The notes beneath the pieces are model-generated. The model ran no database searches and was not told the DNA's origin. It saw only the letters and a list, made by a program, of their open reading frames with translations. DNA of 64,000 bases from Cyrtodaria siliqua (taxonomy: Eukaryota; Mollusca; Bivalvia; Adapedonta; Hiatellidae), in assembly GCA_037043455.1 (NCBI GenBank), contig JAWPHD010000007.1, positions 62,001-126,000 on the forward strand, written 5' to 3'. Position 1 is the stretch's first letter. Each line of letters opens with the position of its first letter. Positions 34,890 to 46,455 of the stretch are shown one piece after another. Position numbers and translations under genes: made by a program.

Positions 34890-35152
34890 AGGTCTGCGTT
34901 CAAAGGTCACGTTTAGGTCACATAATGGGTATAACTTTTGCGTTGCTTCGTATTTCTTCTTCATCAAATTCATCAATACTAGTCACGTGACCACACCACG
35001 ATATATATAGGTCAATTGCATATAAGGTCAGTCTTGTGGTTACGAAAATCTTCCCAGAAAAGTTTATAATTACTTATACGTTGGATATAAACCCATTATG
35101 ACAATAGCAACACAACCACACCACTATATAATGATTACGACATTCCCTAACA

Positions 35153-35358
35153 CGTATGCATATCGTCATCAAACTTTGTATAGCTACACCTACTGACACT
35201 AAAACGTATGCATATTGTCATCAAAATTTGTATATCTACACATACTGACACTAAAACGAATGCATATCGTCATCAAGCTTTGTATATCTTCACCTACTGA
35301 CACTAAAACGTATGCATATCGTCATCAAGCTTTGTATATCTACACCTACTGACACTAG
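35153..35358. repeat. 52 bp minisatellite, 4 copies
   Basis: Copies start near 35153, 35205, 35257 and 35309 with 'cgtatgcatatcgtcatcaa', followed by 'tttgtatatctacacctact' and 'gacactaaaa'. Period 52 bp. Confidence 0.9.
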
Positions 35359-35409
35359 TTATGTATCATGCATTTGCAGCAACTCTGCAGTTCGGCAGGT
35401 GAGAAGGTT

Positions 35410-35545
35410 CTAAGCCCATTCTGCATATTTTATCTAGATGTAAATGGAGAGTGAGCCTGGCATGTTCAGCCTGGCATGTTATGTTGGCGCCATATAACCT
35501 CTATGTGTTTGTGAGCCGTAAAAGCTTAATTCAATTCAATATTGT
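35410..35545 (+). repeat. SINE 3'-tail fragment
   Basis: Ends 'ggcgccatataacctctatg', 'gtgagccgtaaaagc', 'aattcaattcaat', the typical tail of molluscan SINEs and close to the tails at 37095-37165 and 37880-37918. No tRNA-like head is present, so it is 5'-truncated. Confidence 0.65.
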
Positions 35546-36100
35546 CAATAAATTGTCATATTTTGCGACATCCATTATTCCAAGATGTCAAATGATTGTC
35601 ATAGTTTGCGACATCTAATTATTTCAAGATGTCATAGTTTGCGATATCTAATTATTTGAAGATGTCAACTGTTTGTCATAGTTTGCGACATCTAATTATT
35701 TTAAGATGTCAACTGATTGTCATAGTTAAAGCGACATCTCATTATTCCAAGATGTCAAATGATTGTCATAGTTTGCGACATCTAATTATTTGAAGATATC
35801 AACTGATTGTCATAGTTTGCGACATCTAATTATTTGAAGATGTCAACTGATTGTCATAGTTTGCGACATCTAATTATTCCAAGATGTCAACTGATTGTCA
35901 TAGTTATAGCGACATTGCATTATTCCAAGATGTCAAATGATTGTCATAGTTTGCGACATCTAATTATTTCAAGCTGTCAAATGATTGTCATAGTTTGCGA
36001 CATCTCATTATTCCAAGATATCAACTGATTATCATAGTTTGCGACATCTCATTATTCCAAGATGTCAAATGAGTTATCATATTTTGCGACCAGCGATATC
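35546..36100. repeat. 44 bp minisatellite with internal hairpin
   Basis: About 12 units of 'aagatgtcaactgattgtca', 'tagtttgcgacatctaatta', 'ttcc'. Within each unit GATGTC and GACATC are complementary and about 20 bases apart, so every unit can fold. Two units carry an insertion ('tagttaaagcgaca', 'tagttatagcgaca'). Confidence 0.9.
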
Positions 36101-37094
36101 GTCCATTGAGTAACTAAACTTTTATAAATTATGATTTGTTTATAAATAAATGTACTCGGTATACAAACAGGCATCTACATATGAAACATGTTGTGATCTG
36201 TACCACATATATGTTACTTTCTCATTATGTTCATGTTACTTTGATATGTGGGTCATGCTATTTAAATATGGGTCATATATGTAAATAATACATGTGGAAC
36301 ATACATACCACACATATTTTTCATGTTAAAATAATACACCTGTGGCACATATAAAATGTATGGATATGTATTTCATAAGAAACTAATTTAATTAAATACA
36401 TATAGCATTTATAGACATTTTATAGAATATTCAAGAAAATGGTTAAACAACCTATTTAAGTTTTGACGGTATTGAGTAACATATTTTTCCTCTGTACACT
36501 GTCTTGTATGCACCCGGACATGCCCAATTTTAAAAAAAAGTCAGTTTTCGTCTTTAAACATGTTAAATGCAATACTTAAAAACTATTTAACTTAGAGAAC
36601 ACGTTGTCCAGATGTCCAGACGTGCCGAACCATGTATTCATGGACAGTGGCCACTGTCCGGAGTTCGGCTACGTCAGTTAGTCAGTTAGTTCGACATATT
36701 ATTAGAGATGTACGGCAATGTCATTCCTGCTCCGAATAAGGTAAACAGTCGATGTAAGTCAACTGAAAAAATACATTTGGTGTGTGCCTATTGGATGTAG
36801 CTTGATCCCAAAATATGACAACACTTATTAAAGAAACTTTTGGTGGGAAAGTTACTTTAATGAACAAAAGGGATATAATAAATGATGTATTTATATCATG
36901 TCTACCATTGTATATTAAAATGTTAAAAATAGAGCGAGTTTGTTTTATCTTTATTTAATTTCCAACTAATATCTAAGCTTAAAAAATATGCGGTCGGTAA
37001 AACAAGTACTGACACACATACAATTTAACTATAGAATGTTAAAATAGAATATATGAAACAGTTTATTTATGTCAGGCAATACGACTGGCAATTT
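36101..37094. other. Intergenic, no gene
   Basis: AT-rich. The only notable item is a perfect 18 bp palindrome, GGACAGTGGCCACTGTCC, at 36642-36659. Confidence 0.45.
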
Positions 37095-37165
37095 AATTCC
37101 TTTTAGGCGCCATATAACCTTTCATGTGTTCGTGCGCCTTAAAGCCCAATTCAGATCAATTCAGT
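37095..37165 (+). repeat. SINE 3'-tail fragment
   Basis: Contains 'ggcgccatataacctttcat', 'gtgcgccttaaagcccaatt' and 'cagatcaattca', matching the tail at 35480-35545. Confidence 0.65.
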
Positions 37166-37334
37166 CAGTTAGTCTGACTCCAAAAACATGATTTATAAAC
37201 CAAAAATCGTTCTACTAATTCAATAGATATAGAATATATAATACTACATTATCAACAGGACTTTTGCAGTTCTAAAGATTGATATCTAAATATTCTAATG
37301 TATTCCCGTACTAAAACTAGGAAATTTAGACAAA

Positions 37335-37530
37335 GCCTGAACTCCACGCACTCACGCACCCCTCACACACTCCTCACGCACTCACGCGCAGTCACGCGCA
37401 CTCACGCACACACGCACGCACTCTAACTCACGCACTCACTCTCACTCTCACACTCACTCTCACTTTCTCTCACTCTCTCACTCTCTCACTCACTCATTCA
37501 CTTTCTCACTCACTCACTCTTTCACTCACT
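37335..37530. repeat. (CACT/CTCA)n-type microsatellite
   Basis: 'cactcacgca' repeats grade into 'cactcactctctcactc' repeats. Low-complexity C/A/T-only tract. Confidence 0.9.
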
Positions 37531-37605
37531 CAATTGTCAACCACTATATATTTAATTTAATACAAGAACCATTTGTCGAGACAGATATGACAAGCGTATA
37601 CAACA

Positions 37606-37918
37606 TAGTGGCGCAGTCGGGAACGCGGCGGATTTGTAACCGGAGGCCCAAGGTTCGATCCGCCGTGGTGCACTGATTTTCGTTGGAGTGTTCTTGGGCA
37701 AGACACTTTCCCTTAGCCTCGTCCGTCGGATGGGGATGTAAACCGGGCGGTCCAGTGTATTGGTCTCTCAGAGCACGTTAAAGAACCATAGGAATCTTTT
37801 CGATAATAAGAGTAGGGCACGCTCCCGGATTCCTATGTATCCGTCCCCTCCCTCTGGGGCGGCTCTAAATGACCTATACTGTGTTGATGAGCCGTTAAAC
37901 AACATTCAATTCAATTAC
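37606..37918 (+). mobile_element. tRNA-derived SINE, apparently full length
   Basis: The 5' head is tRNA-like with an RNA polymerase III A box (TGGCGCAGTCGG, 37609-37620) and B box (GGTTCGATCC, 37652-37661) at normal spacing. The body includes 'gttcttgggcaagacacttt', a segment I recognise from invertebrate SINE central domains, and the 3' tail is 'gccgttaaacaacattcaat' followed by 'tcaatt'. Total length of about 310 bp fits a SINE. It has internal pol III promoter elements and no coding capacity. The exact named family was not verified. Confidence 0.8.
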
Positions 37919-38248
37919 AATAAACTAAAGATTTAGCGCAGTCATAAACCTGTGGAATAAGGGACATAAATAGGAGCAATACATACTAAAGTGAACAATA
38001 CTAGTTGTCTCCCTTGAACTATTTGTTAAAGGCCAGGTTACATTACTTAGGCATTTTATAGGAAACAATAATGTAACCTATAGATAAACACCGGAACACA
38101 AACCGCGACTACTCGGACCTTTTGAAATAAATCGCATCATACCTTTGTTGTCTGATACTCGAAAATTCATTTTGTTAATGAGACTATTCAGTTTTGTAGG
38201 AGGTTGTATACAATATAATACAAACTGATGTTATCAGTCATTTTTATT

Positions 38249-41200
38249 AGCTCGTCTTTTCGAAGAATAAGAGAGCTTATGTAATCACCCCGGCGTCGGC
38301 GTCGGCGTTGGCGTTGGCGTCGGCGTCCCACATCAAGGTTTGCGTGTAAGCTGTCTTTACAAGACTATATCTCTTACATTTCTTATCCTAGCACAACCAA
38401 ATTTGGCTATGGGCTTCCTTATAGCATTATCTTAAGGGCTGCATAAGCAATTTTGGTTCCTGTAACCCATGGGCTCCAATGGAACCCAAATTATGATTTG
38501 GGCCCATAAAATGAGTCCCATTTCACATCACATTTTGCGTGTAAGCTGTGTTTAAAAGTCTATATCTCTTACATTTCTTACCCTAGCACAACCAAATGTG
38601 GCCATTAGCTTACTTTTAACATTATCTTAACGGCTGCTTAAGTAATTTTGATTCTTGTAACCCCTGGGCTCCCATGGAACCCAAATTACTGATAGCCCTT
38701 AAAATGTGTCTGTTTCACATCAAAATTTGCGTGTAAGCTGTGTTTACAGGTCTTATCTCTTACATTTCCTTGTCCTAGCTGAACTAAATTTGGGAATTGG
38801 CTTCCTTAAGTATGTTTTAAAGGGTTGGTAAGTAATTTTGTCTTTTGCAAATTCTGGCTCCCATGGAAGCCAAATTGTGATGGCCCATAAAATGTGCAAT
38901 AATGGCAGATCTAGGTTTGCATGTAATCATGTATATATCTTTAATTTTGGTTTGGGATTTCTTATAGCATTATGCATCTTAATTTATAACTCACCGATAT
39001 TGGGGCACAGGCTTCCTCCAACACCCCCGCCCCCACTCCCTCCACTCCACCACCACACTTTCTTTTTCTACATATTTCTGTGTTGTTTTGGTCAATTCTT
39101 ACACATATATGTTGCCTCCTCCCCCCACCACCACCCCCACCACCCCACTTGAAACTCTTTTTTTTTCTTTCTTTTTTTACATATTTCTGTGTTGCTTTTG
39201 TCAATTCTTACACATGTTGCCCCTCACCACCCCCACCCCACCCCAACCCCACTCGAAACTGGTAATTTTTATTTTATTTTTTATTTTTTAACATATTTCT
39301 GTGTTGTTTTGGTCAATTCTTACACGTAGTTTCTTACACATATATATGTTGCCCATTCTCACCCCCGCCTTTCCCCCTCCCCCACTCGAAACTCATTATT
39401 TGTACATATTTCTGTGTTGTTTTGGTCAATTCTTACACATATATGTTCCCCCCTTCCACCCCACGCCCACCCCCCTCTTGAAACTATTTGTTTCCAATTT
39501 ATTTACATATTTCTGTGTTGTTTTGGTCAATTCTTACACATATATGTTGCCTCCTCCCCCCACCACCACCCCCACCACCCCACTTGAAACTCGTTTTTTT
39601 TCTTTCTTTTTTTACATATTTCTGTGTTGCTTTTGTCAATTCTTACACATGTTGCCCCTCACCACCCCCACCCCACCCCAACCCCACTCGAAACTGGTAA
39701 TTTTTATTTTATTCTTATTTTTTAACATATTTCTGTGTTGTTTTGGTCAATTCTTACACGTAGTTTCTTACAAATTTATATGTTGCCCATTCTCACCCCC
39801 GCCTTTCCCCCTCCCCCACTCGAAACTCATTATTTGTACATATTTCTGTGTTGTTTTGGTCAATTCTTACACATATATGTTCCCCCCTTCCACCCCACGC
39901 CCACCCCCCTCTTGAAACTATTTGTTTTCAATTTATTTACATATTTCTGTGTTGTTTTGGTCATTTTTTACACATATATGTTGCCTCCTCCCCCCCACCC
40001 CGCACTTGAAACTCATTTTTGTTGTTACATATTTCTGTGTTGCTTTTGTCAATTCTTACAAATGTTGCTCCTCCTCCCCCCCACTCGAAACTGGTATATT
40101 TATTTTTTATTTTTTATTTTTTTACATATTTTTGTGTTGCTTTTGTCAATTCTTACACATGTTCTCTCTCACTCACCCCCCACCCAACCCACGAAATATT
40201 TTATTTTTACATATTTCTGTGTTGTTTTGTTCAAATTCTTACATAGCTTCTTACACATATTGTTGCCCCCTCCCCACCACACCCGCCTCCCCCATCCATC
40301 CCCACCCACCCCACACAAAACTGGATTTTCTAATTATTTTTTTTACATATTTCTGTGTTGTTTTGGTCAATTCTTACACATAGCTATGTTGCCCCGCCCC
40401 TACTCGCCCCACCCCACACTCGAAACTGGAATATATGTATTTAATTTTTATTTTATATATACATGGTCAATTCTTACTCATAGCTTCTTACACATATATG
40501 TTGCACCACAACCTCTGCCTCTCCCCCCGCAGCCCCCCCCCCCCCCCGCCCCCCGACATCCCCAACACTCGAAACTTGATTTTGTTTTTACATATTTCTG
40601 TATTCTTTTTGTCAATTCTTGCAGATAGCTTCTTACACATATATGTTGCCACCCTCCACCTGCCTCTCCCCCGTCCCCGCCCAGACCCCCAACACTCAAA
40701 ATTCGATTTTTTTTTTATTTTTTTTTTTACATATTTCTGGTTTGTTTTTGTCACTTTTTACACATAGCTATGCTGCCACCTTCCCCCTCCCCTTGTTTTG
40801 GTCACCCTCACCCCACACTTCTCCCCCACCCCCCGCCCTCTCACTCGAAACTAGATTTGTTTTTTTACATATTTATGTGTTGTTTTTGTCACTTCTTACA
40901 CATAGCTATGTTGCCCCCTTCCCCACTCCCCTCCACGTCTCGCCCCCCACCCGCCAACCCAAAACTGGAATATTATTTATTTTATTTTTATTTTGTTTAC
41001 ATATTTCTGTGTTGTTTTGGTCAATTCTTACACATAGCTTCTTACACATATATGTTGGCCCCCTCTCCCGCCCCGCCTTCCCATCCCCACACCCAACTCG
41101 AAACTCAATTTTTTGTATTTTTTTTTTTTTGCATATTTCTGTGTTGTTTTAGTTAATTCTTACACATACTTTCTTACACATATATATATGTTGCCTCCTC

Positions 41201-41466
41201 CCAACCCCGAGCCTCTCCCCCTCCACCTCCCACTCGAAACTCATTTTTCTTTTTACATATTTCTGCGTTGCTTTTGTCAATTCTTACATAGCTTCTTACA
41301 CATACATGTTGCCCTCCCCCCCCCATCCCGCCCCCACCACCCACCCCCGCATCTCCCATACACCCTAACCCCACTCAAAACTCAATTATTATTTTTTAGA
41401 TATTTCTGCGTTGTTTTGGTCAATTCTTACACATATAGCTATGTTGCCCTCCCCACTCCACTGGTT
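38249..41466 (+). mobile_element. Helitron-like/unclassified C-rich element, copy 2, 3'-truncated
   Basis: Starts with AGCTCGTCTTTTCGAAGAA, matching the left end of the element at 13788. It is followed by GGCGTC repeats, three units of about 190 bp (38338, 38530, 38724) and about 20 units of C-rich minisatellite. The hairpin and inverted right end of copy 1 are absent: homology stops after 'ttgccctccccactccac'. Same orientation as copy 1, 24 kb apart. Here most units read 'gttttggtcaatt' or 'cttttgtcaatt' where copy 1 reads 'gttttagtcaatt'. Long plus-strand Pro-rich frames (39301, 39735, 40619 and others) are products of composition. Confidence 0.7.
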
Positions 41467-41511
41467 TGAGCGGTATAAATAAATATTAAGGTTAACCATC
41501 CCATCCCATAC

Positions 41512-41882
41512 TATGTAGAACCAGTACTATACACCTCCCACCACCCGTAATGGTGCAGGCAGACCACCCACTTTTCCTGGGTAGAACCAGTACTATACAC
41601 CTCCCGCCATCCGTAATGGTGCAGGCAGACCACCCACTTTTCCTGGGTAGAACCAGTATTATAAACCTCCCACCATCCGTAATGGTGCAGGCAGACCACC
41701 TACTTTTCCTGGGTAGAACCAGTACTATACACCTCCCACCATCCGTAATGGTGCAGGCAGACCACCCACTTTTCCTGGGTAGAACCAGTACTATACACCT
41801 CCCACCATCCGTAATGGTGCAGTCAGACCACCCACTTTTCCTGGGTAGAACCAGTACTATACACCTCCCACCATCCGTAAGA
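41512..41882. repeat. 66 bp minisatellite derived from a SINE body
   Basis: About 5.6 copies of 'aaccagtactatacacctcc', 'caccatccgtaatggtgcag', 'gcagaccacccacttttcct', 'gggtag', period 66 bp. The unit closely matches the body of the minus-strand SINEs at 49092-49278 and 50262-50432. The last copy continues into 'gtaagaat' as in the SINE. Because 66 is a multiple of 3, both strands stay open (130 and 62 codons), but these frames are not genes. Confidence 0.9.
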
Positions 41883-42419
41883 ATTCATTCAATACAAGCG
41901 CATAGCTCTACGCAAACACATGTAAACCTAACTATACTTTAGACAACATGTACCGGTTCATTTATGTGCTATACAAATAGCTTATTTTAAAGCCATACAT
42001 TATAACCTATTTCTGACATTTCCAGTATATGTTCATGCTCCAGGGGTCATTTTCCAAGACTAACATTACAAGTGTTCACTGCGACGATCAACAGTATGAT
42101 GGTGATGATGATGAAAACAGTAGGATGATCATCATCATCGAATTTAGTGTTTGCCATTTCCAAAGATTCTAAGCACTCTAAGATGTCTTGTAAATATATT
42201 GGTTGTATTTACTCAAAATATCACACGAATATTAAGTAATAAATATAGTGTAACAATGATCATTTACGCTGTTTCTCAATAAATCGAAGCAAATAGCGTT
42301 TGAAATTTAAAACTAAAATGAATTTATAATTAAAGGGATATTATATTTTTACAGAACGTACACTATATAAGATACACCAGGTTGATTGGTGTTTCACGTT
42401 AACTATGGCGGTTTTCATA
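41883..42419. other. Intergenic, small GATGATG/CATCATC hairpin
   Basis: No gene. Around 42100-42140, 'gatgatgatg' and 'catcatcatc' form an inverted repeat. Confidence 0.45.
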
Positions 42420-42905
42420 ATGCAATAAATACTGAAAAGATGATCCTTCGGAAGCAACAAACAGAAACAAGAGAGAAAATTAGCAGACTCGGTTTTATTG
42501 CGTCTGTTCATGAGAAGTATTTATAAGATGCAACACCTCTCACGCCTCCTAGCACCGGCTTAAGCGAAATTCTACCTTAAAGCAACACGGAATGGGATTG
42601 ATGATCCCAAAGGACCAGTAAATATAACACTACTGATTTGTAGTCGGGGCGACATTTTACGGCCGCCACACAGCACTAAATAAATGCTAGTGTGAATGTC
42701 AATTAATACTAAAAAGGTGATCCCTCGGAAGTAACAAACACAAACAAGAGAGAAAAGTAGCAGACTCGGTTTTATTGAGTCTGTTCATGAGAGGTAATTA
42801 TAAGATGCAACACCTCTCACGCCTCCTAGCACCGGCTTAAGCGATATTCTACCTTAAAGCGACACAGAATGGGCTAGATGATCCCAAAAGACCAATAAAT
42901 AACAA
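42420..42905. repeat. Dispersed repeat family, about 279 bp unit (copy 2, nearly two units)
   Basis: Two units starting near 42430 and 42709, sharing all landmarks with 1737-2115, for example 'agcaccggcttaagcga', 'gatgatcccaaaggacca' and 'acggccgccacacagcac'. Same orientation as copy 1. Confidence 0.85.
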
Positions 42906-43004
42906 GAAGAAGCTGCCCAATTAACTGTCTAAAATATGAGACTGAACCTAACTTTTCATATAAGCAACCTATCCATCAATGTATAGGTCATTATCATTAC
43001 TAAT

Positions 43005-43770
43005 ATTGAGATTTGTGACCAAAATATGGTGCTATATGTCAGGCTTTCAAACCAGAGCATCGCATACAATCATTAGGAACATCCGGTACAAATATTTCAG
43101 AGAAAATGTTTCCCCACTTCTAACATTCATGTGTATTTCGACTCATGACGTCGACACATTAGATAACGACAGCAGTGGACACGAAGAGACTGCCTCTATA
43201 CAGGAGTCAGCATGTGGTGAAGAAGAGGGAGCAGAAGATGAAGAGATATGTCATCCCGATGCGACGTGCACCTGGTACACCAGCGTTGTTACCTGGTCTG
43301 CTGAAACATTCACATATTGAATCCATAAACCGACCTGTTTGGTTGAAGACAAAAACATACGTTTAATAATGCACACTGAGAAATAGAGGAAGACGATAGT
43401 TTGTGTTAACTAGACTTGCTGTTTAACGGCCCATCAGCACATGGCTAAGGTTATTATTTTAGCTTGATTGTATTCCATGGATATTCCCCGTTTGTCGTCT
43501 GCTTTCCTGTTTGTCGTCTGCGTTGTTAATGCTATCCAACAATATCAATAAGGAATGAATCTACAATTTCTGCAACATTACAAATGCAATAACAAATAAT
43601 TCCCGAAATACTACAGCGTAATCACTTTATTGAATGAAACTGAAATCAGAACAGAACAGAACATGCATTTTATTTTGCCTTTTATTATTTTACAGAACTG
43701 AAAAACGCTTAGAAACAAAATAAAAGCAAAGACTTACCACATTATAACATCGCCCATCTGTGCTAGGACT
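43005..43770 (+). repeat. Diverged duplicate of 55055-55795
   Basis: Matches 55055-55795 in order and orientation: 'gtgaccaaaatatg', 'taaaccgacctgtttgg', 'gaagacaaaaacat', 'tgctgtttaacgg', 'ccatggatattcc', 'ttacaaatgcaataa', 'gaaaaacgcttagaa', 'caaagacttaccaca'. The plus-strand frame of 113 codons at 42979-43320 is not conserved in the other copy and I do not call it a gene. Could be an unnamed transposon or a segmental duplication. Confidence 0.7.
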
Positions 43771-44629
43771 GTTATTAATATTACGTCTGTTCTGCTTCTA
43801 CTGCTACTACTGTTAATGCTAATACAGCTAAAGCTAATATTGCTACTAATGAAGCTACTAATGCACTGCCTATTACTATACTGATCTTGCTTCAATCGGG
43901 AAAACTCGTCCAATCCCGTCATTCTTCGGCATCCCACCTCGTGTTTATATTGACACTTCGATGTGTTTAAAATCTTGACATTCTGTTAGCCGGAAGGCAA
44001 CGGCACAGAAAATAGTTCAATTTTGCTAAGCTGTTTTTATATAAACAATATGCCGTTAGCCACACTTGTTTCGGAGTGATTTGCGTTGCTTGTTTGCTAT
44101 TTACAATACAGATGATGGTGACCTTCGATCTACATTTGAGTAATGATGCGAAGCAGTGTACGAGATGTTGCGAATGCATTTGCTTATTCAGGTGCCGAAG
44201 GCAGCTGACCCTTATATGGGTTTTATATCTGTCTATGGTAACAGACTGTGACTCATGTAAGTGGCGATTCGCATGCTTTACAACTTGAATTCCTAGAGAA
44301 CTCGTCTGAAAAACTTGATGGTATAAGCACATATTTTGTTATGCTATTGCTATTACTAATATTTTACGTCGACTACTACTACTCTGGTACTATAGGAGCT
44401 CCTTTGGTTGATGTTTAGCATGTAAGGGGTAGTTATTTGACTGGTTGGTCTGGTGTCAGTATAATGTAACTGAGTGAAGTATCATGCCTTGTGTCTACGG
44501 CGTTGTATTCCAGTATGACAGCACTACAAAGTTAAGCACTAAGCACAATGCTACAAGCAGACACCGTCGTGATGTGACTGAAAGCGTGTTAAAGTAGCTA
44601 TCCCACCGACAAATGCCAACTTTTACAGA

Positions 44630-44935
44630 CTATGTAAACCTTTTCTTAACCTTCTGACGACAATATCTATAATTTACCTATTTTCACATCCAAACTCTAT
44701 AGTTTCCCACGATATAAACGGCTTTAACCAGCCAGGCCAAACCCCAAAACTGGATCGTCGAATTAAGCATTACCAACTCATAATTCATTTTACGCATATT
44801 CGATCACGGGTATTTTAAAAACATTTGAATACACCTATACTTTTAATCGGCACATATACATTATTATATGACCTAAACACATGGCTAGAGTTCTGATAAA
44901 CGATTTTGTAGTGCAATTTTGCCGCTACTACTACT
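44630..44935 (-). repeat. Dispersed repeat, inverted partner of 13040-13280
   Basis: The reverse complement matches 13040-13280 with shared blocks 'aaaattgcactacaaaa', 'aactctagcca', 'aattcgacg', 'ccagttttgg' and 'aaaataggtaaatta'. Confidence 0.75.
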
Positions 44936-44954
44936 ACTTCTGCTGCTACTCCTA

Positions 44955-44986
<32 letters not shown>

Positions 44987-45150
44987 ACTACTCTACTGCT
45001 TCTATTACTACTACTAGTACTGCTGCTGCTACTGTAACTGCTACTGCTACTGCTACTACTAGTACTACTACTTCCACTGCTATTACTACTACTACAACAA
45101 CAACAACAACAGTAAAATAATAATAATAATAATAATATTAATAATATAGA
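44926..45150. repeat. Trinucleotide (CTN)n microsatellite
   Basis: A long compound run of CTA, CTG, CTT and CTC triplets, ending in ACA and AAT triplets. It creates a Ser-rich minus-strand frame (44815-45186) and a Cys/Tyr/Thr-rich plus-strand frame (44881-45120). Neither is credible as a gene. Confidence 0.95.
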
Positions 45151-45308
45151 TACAATAATCATGATAATATAAATATTATTACTCATATATTATCCTTTCC
45201 TTTCTCTTTAAGATTTTTCAAATTATAATAGGTCTTGAAACATTAAACATGTATTTGTTCACATTTTACTAGCTTTTGACGGTGTTGCTGTTGCGGTTAT
45301 TTATTAAA

Positions 45309-45586
45309 CTAGAAATGTGTCCATAGGAAACGGATGCCCCACTGAAAATCAGCGAGAAACGTTAATTTTCGAAAAATGGCCACAACTCCTATAAAACAAA
45401 GTGGATATTGACGCAGAATCAATATGCAAATCTTGACATCATACATGTAGGTAAACATCCTGTAAAATTTCGAAATAATCGGTTGTAAACTGTGGGAGGA
45501 GACAGACATACATACTTTTCGGGACGGACGGACGGACATGGCTAACGCTATATATGCCCCCTCACCATTCGATGGTGGGGCATAAA
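45309..45586 (-). mobile_element. Small non-autonomous Helitron-like element
   Basis: Read on the minus strand it begins with a strong hairpin (tatgccccaccat / atggtgagggggcata, 45554-45585), then a GTCCGTCCGTCC stretch. It ends 'ggcatccgtttcctatggac', 'acattt' and CTAG followed by TT. The GTCCG stretch and the CTAG end parallel those of the 8340-10217 element. Length is about 278 bp with no coding capacity. Class assignment is inference. Confidence 0.55.
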
Positions 45587-46009
45587 CAAAATGAATGCTA
45601 GAGAGAAACTACAAAGTATTAATGGACATATAGATATGTACGTGCGTAAATCGAACTCTGACAGAACTAGGCCAGTCAAACTTAATTGTATTCTAGGATA
45701 GACAAAGGACAAATTAGTACAGAAATGAAAATTCTTCTTTCGGAAACTTTTCATTGGAGATTTACAAAACCAAGAATTGTACAAAATTGGAAATATATAT
45801 TTGAGATATTAGAGTTGAAGATCTGTTTGAGCAAGTTTTAACACAATGATTTATATGTATAAATGACAAAGATTAATGTACAGTCAATGTAATTAGTTTA
45901 TCGAGAGCAATATATGTAGAATGTGTATGCAAATTTCGATTTCGAGATAATGAGAGACAATGGAAGAGTTTTACTTAAATTTAATGTGTTGTTTGTGCGT
46001 GTTTTAGGA

Positions 46010-46455
46010 TGAAACCGTCAAATATTTTCCCCATCGACACCAATGTTAAAACGTCACATACATGTATTAGTGACTTGCTGCTACTGCAAGTATGGATAAT
46101 GCAGAAGTGTAATTATCCTAGATAAATATTGTTTCAATTGAACATATCACATGAAAAGGTGGGGTTACAAGACATGTAAACAAGTTCTTGTTTGTTTACT
46201 AAACAGGCCAATGGTACAGCTGTTTTTATTGATAGTTGCCCACAAAGTGTATGCATAGCTTCGAAATTTGGAAAATGTTCATCAATGATCCAGTAAAACA
46301 TAGCAATACGCTTCTGATACATACAACAACAAAATCGAAAATACATGCGCTATTTTCCACCATTTATAATGCCCATTTCCGCCAAAAAATGAGGAATAAG
46401 TGTTATTATAGGAACTACATTCGACTGCACCTCGGGTTATGCAGTTGGTGGTGGT
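46010..46455 (-). repeat. Dispersed repeat family C, member 1
   Basis: The reverse complement aligns along its length with 52255-52645 and partly with 54230-54475. Shared blocks include 'ggaaatgggcattataa', 'tttactggatca', 'gatgaacattttc', 'aaaacagctgt', 'cctgtttagtaaacaaac' and 'ttggtgtc'. The minus-strand frame 46134-46346 encodes FYWIIDEHFPNFEA, and the matching stretch at 52395 also reads FYWITDEHF. A once-coding ancestor is possible, but no family is recognised. Confidence 0.75.

Noticed and set aside
38838..41469. Long proline-rich frames, including one of 297 codons
   Set aside because: Same composition effect in the second copy of the element. Frames are interrupted and shifted at each unit without conservation.
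41550..41942. 130-codon frame with MVQADHPLFLGRTS repeats
   Set aside because: A 66 bp non-coding minisatellite whose period is a multiple of three. The same DNA is open on the other strand and derives from a SINE.
42979..43320. 113-codon frame as a small gene
   Set aside because: The homologous segment at 55055 does not keep the frame and no domain is recognised.
44815..45186. Serine-rich 123-codon minus-strand frame
   Set aside because: Trinucleotide microsatellite translation only.
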